Origin: Pseudarthrobacter phenanthrenivorans Sphe3
Lineage (GTDB): Bacteria > Actinomycetota > Actinomycetes > Actinomycetales > Micrococcaceae
Length of the DNA stretch: 64,000 bases
Assembly: GCF_000189535.1 (NCBI RefSeq)
Contig: NC_015145.1
Location: 682,001 to 746,000, forward strand
Reading direction: 5' to 3'
A program made the position numbers and the translations under genes. Positions 62,488-64,000 of the stretch are shown here, piece by piece (within the stretch, counting starts at the first letter, position 1; every line of letters starts with the position of its first letter). The notes beneath the pieces are model-generated. The model saw only the letters and a program-made list of their open reading frames with translations. It had not been told where the DNA came from and searched no databases.

Positions 62488-64000
62488 ATGGGCGATCTGG
62501 CGCAGAAACCGTTGCTTGAGAAAGCACCCACCACACATGCCGGCCTGCTGGCGTGGGTCGAAGAGGTTGCAGAGCTAACGCAGCCGGACCGTATCTACTG
62601 GGTGGACGGCTCCGAGGAGGAGAACACCCGGCTGACCGATGAACTGGTGGCCGCAGGAACCCTTACCCGGCTGAACCAGGATTTGTTCCCCAACTCCTTC
62701 GCAGCCTTCTCCGATCCCGCGGACGTGGCCCGCGTCGAAGAGCAGACCTTCATCTGCTCCGAGAACAAGCGCGACGCCGGCTTCACCAACAACTGGATGG
62801 CCCCGGCTGAGATGAAGGACAAGCTGCGCGGCCTTTTCGCAGGCTCCATGCGCGGCCGCACCATGTACGTCATCCCGTTTGTCATGGGCCACCTCGACGC
62901 CGAGGACCCCAAGTTCGGCGTGGAGATCACCGACAGCGCGTACGTTGTCGCTTCGATGCGGATCATGGCCAACATCGGCACTGCTGTGCTGGACAAGATC
63001 ACCGAGACCAACGCGTTCTTCGTGCCCGCGCTGCACTCCCTTGGAGCTCCTCTGGAGCCCGGCCAGGCGGATGTTCCGTGGCCTTGCAACCCGGACAAGT
63101 GGATTGTGCACTTCCCCGAGGAGCGCTCCATCTGGTCCTTTGGCTCCGGCTACGGCGGCAACGCCCTGCTGGGCAAAAAGTGCTACGCCCTGCGCATCGC
63201 CTCGGTGATGGCCCGGGACGAGGGCTGGCTTGCCGAGCACATGCTCATCCTCAAGCTGACCTCGCCGGAGAAGAAGAACTACTACATCTCCGCTGCTTTC
63301 CCCTCCGCCTGCGGCAAGACCAACCTTGCCCTTCTGGACCCCACCATTGAGGGCTGGGAAGTTGAAACCCTTGGTGACGACATCACCTGGATGCGGATCG
63401 GCAAGGAAGGCGAACTGCGCGCCATCAACCCCGAGGCCGGCCTGTTCGGCGTCGCGCCCGGTACAGGCTGGGGCACCAACCCGAATGCCATGCGGGCTAT
63501 CGCCAAGGGCCACAGCATCTTCACCAACGTGGCATTGACCGACGACGGCGGCGTGTGGTGGGAGGGCATGACGGACGAGGTCCCTGCGCACCTGACCGAC
63601 TGGCAGGGCAACTCCTGGACCCCCGATTCGGACAAGCCGGCAGCCCACCCCAACTCGCGGTTCTGCACCCCGATCTCCCAGATCGACATGCTGGCCGAGG
63701 AGTACTACAGCCCTGAAGGTGTGGAGCTTTCCGCCATCCTCTTCGGCGGACGCCGCAAGACCACCGTTCCCCTGGTGACCCAGGCCCGCAGCTGGACCAA
63801 CGGCATCTTCATGGGCTCCACGCTTTCCTCGGAGACCACGGCCGCGGCCGCAGGCCAGGTGGGCGTGCTCCGGCGCGATCCCATGGCCATGCTGCCGTTC
63901 ATCGGCTACGACGCCGGGGACTACCTCAAGCACTGGATCAGCGTTTCCGGCAAGGCGAACCCCGAGCGGCTGCCCCACATCTTCCTGGTGAACTGGTTCC
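62488..64000 (+). CDS. pckG: Phosphoenolpyruvate carboxykinase (GTP), 3' end beyond the window
   Basis: At least 504 residues of the GTP-dependent enzyme (about 600-610 in full), cut by the window end. Landmarks are [18 protein letters not shown] near residue 213, the P-loop with active-site Cys FPSACGKTN near 271, [11 protein letters not shown] near 296 and [12 protein letters not shown] near 417. ATG at 62488 has GAGGAAGGG upstream. It makes PEP from oxaloacetate for gluconeogenesis, which fits a genome using uronates, amino acids and other non-glucose carbon. A palindrome precedes it. Confidence 0.97.
   Translation, partial: MGDLAQKPLLEKAPTTHAGLLAWVEEVAELTQPDRIYWVDGSEEENTRLTDELVAAGTLTRLNQDLFPNSFAAFSDPADVARVEEQTFICSENKRDAGFTNNWMAPAEMKDKLRGLFAGSMRGRTMYVIPFVMGHLDAEDPKFGVEITDSAYVVASMRIMANIGTAVLDKITETNAFFVPALHSLGAPLEPGQADVPWPCNPDKWIVHFPEERSIWSFGSGYGGNALLGKKCYALRIASVMARDEGWLAEHMLILKLTSPEKKNYYISAAFPSACGKTNLALLDPTIEGWEVETLGDDITWMRIGKEGELRAINPEAGLFGVAPGTGWGTNPNAMRAIAKGHSIFTNVALTDDGGVWWEGMTDEVPAHLTDWQGNSWTPDSDKPAAHPNSRFCTPISQIDMLAEEYYSPEGVELSAILFGGRRKTTVPLVTQARSWTNGIFMGSTLSSETTAAAAGQVGVLRRDPMAMLPFIGYDAGDYLKHWISVSGKANPERLPHIFLVNWF

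Noticed and set aside
62575..63978. Long antisense frame (about 467 residues) opposite pckG
   Set aside because: The plus strand encodes PEP carboxykinase with its P-loop and family motifs; the antisense frame has no recognisable domain.

Overview
This window is 64 kb of high-GC DNA that reads as the chromosome of an actinobacterium of the Arthrobacter/Pseudarthrobacter type (Micrococcaceae). The reasons are the dense, GC-rich coding, the many 4-bp ATGA/GTGA gene overlaps, frequent GTG starts, TAnnnT -10 boxes placed six bases before start codons, a DUF222-HNH gene, YhgE/Pip proteins, a GTP-type PEP carboxykinase and a c-di-AMP riboswitch in front of a secreted lytic transglycosylase. I saw no prophage, insertion sequence, CRISPR array or rRNA. 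The assignment is an inference from family content.

Region 1 (1-9.7 kb) is a 5-oxoproline/glutamine module. NRAMP-type permease and DUF1445 genes (+) converge on an operon (-) of pxpA, a pxpB-pxpC fusion, a biotin carboxylase-BCCP fusion and a GntR regulator. Upstream on the same strand lie a PucR-type regulator and a glutaminase gene interrupted by an in-frame TGA. A GntR-like palindrome overlaps the predicted -35 of pxpA.

Region 2 (9.8-29.9 kb) is a hexuronate/glycoside module: two LacI regulators, two sugar-isomerase-like proteins, two Gfo/Idh/MocA oxidoreductases, a peptide-family ABC importer whose second permease is fused to an ATPase, uxaC, a fructuronate-reductase-type gene (uxuB), a GPH symporter, an enolase-family mannonate dehydratase and an unusual gluconokinase-GH3 fusion. 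Four strong operators built on GGCAACCGGTTGnC sit on the -35 of four promoters, so the module looks like one regulon. Glucuronate would go to fructuronate, mannonate and 2-keto-3-deoxygluconate; the later enzymes are not in the window.

Region 3 (30-42.5 kb) is a fructan module: a frameshifted lacI gene behind two AACGCGCGTT operators, a complete peptide-type ABC importer, an intracellular GH32 and a 1,220-residue secreted multidomain GH32. A bidirectional terminator separates it from tRNA-Ser(CGA).

Region 4 (42.6-64 kb) is mostly housekeeping and small operons: a DUF222-HNH protein; an alcohol dehydrogenase-like/divergent pterin-synthase/glycosyltransferase trio; tadA, PAP2, upp, VOC and DUF1905 genes; the ydaO riboswitch and transglycosylase; a two-component system; a receiver-less winged-helix regulator; a SixA-like phosphatase; an operon of degenerate ABC ATPase, YhgE/Pip, TetR and a small membrane protein with a TetR-like operator inside its promoter spacer; a flavoprotein disulfide reductase; tRNA-Arg(ACG); and pckG, which runs off the right end.
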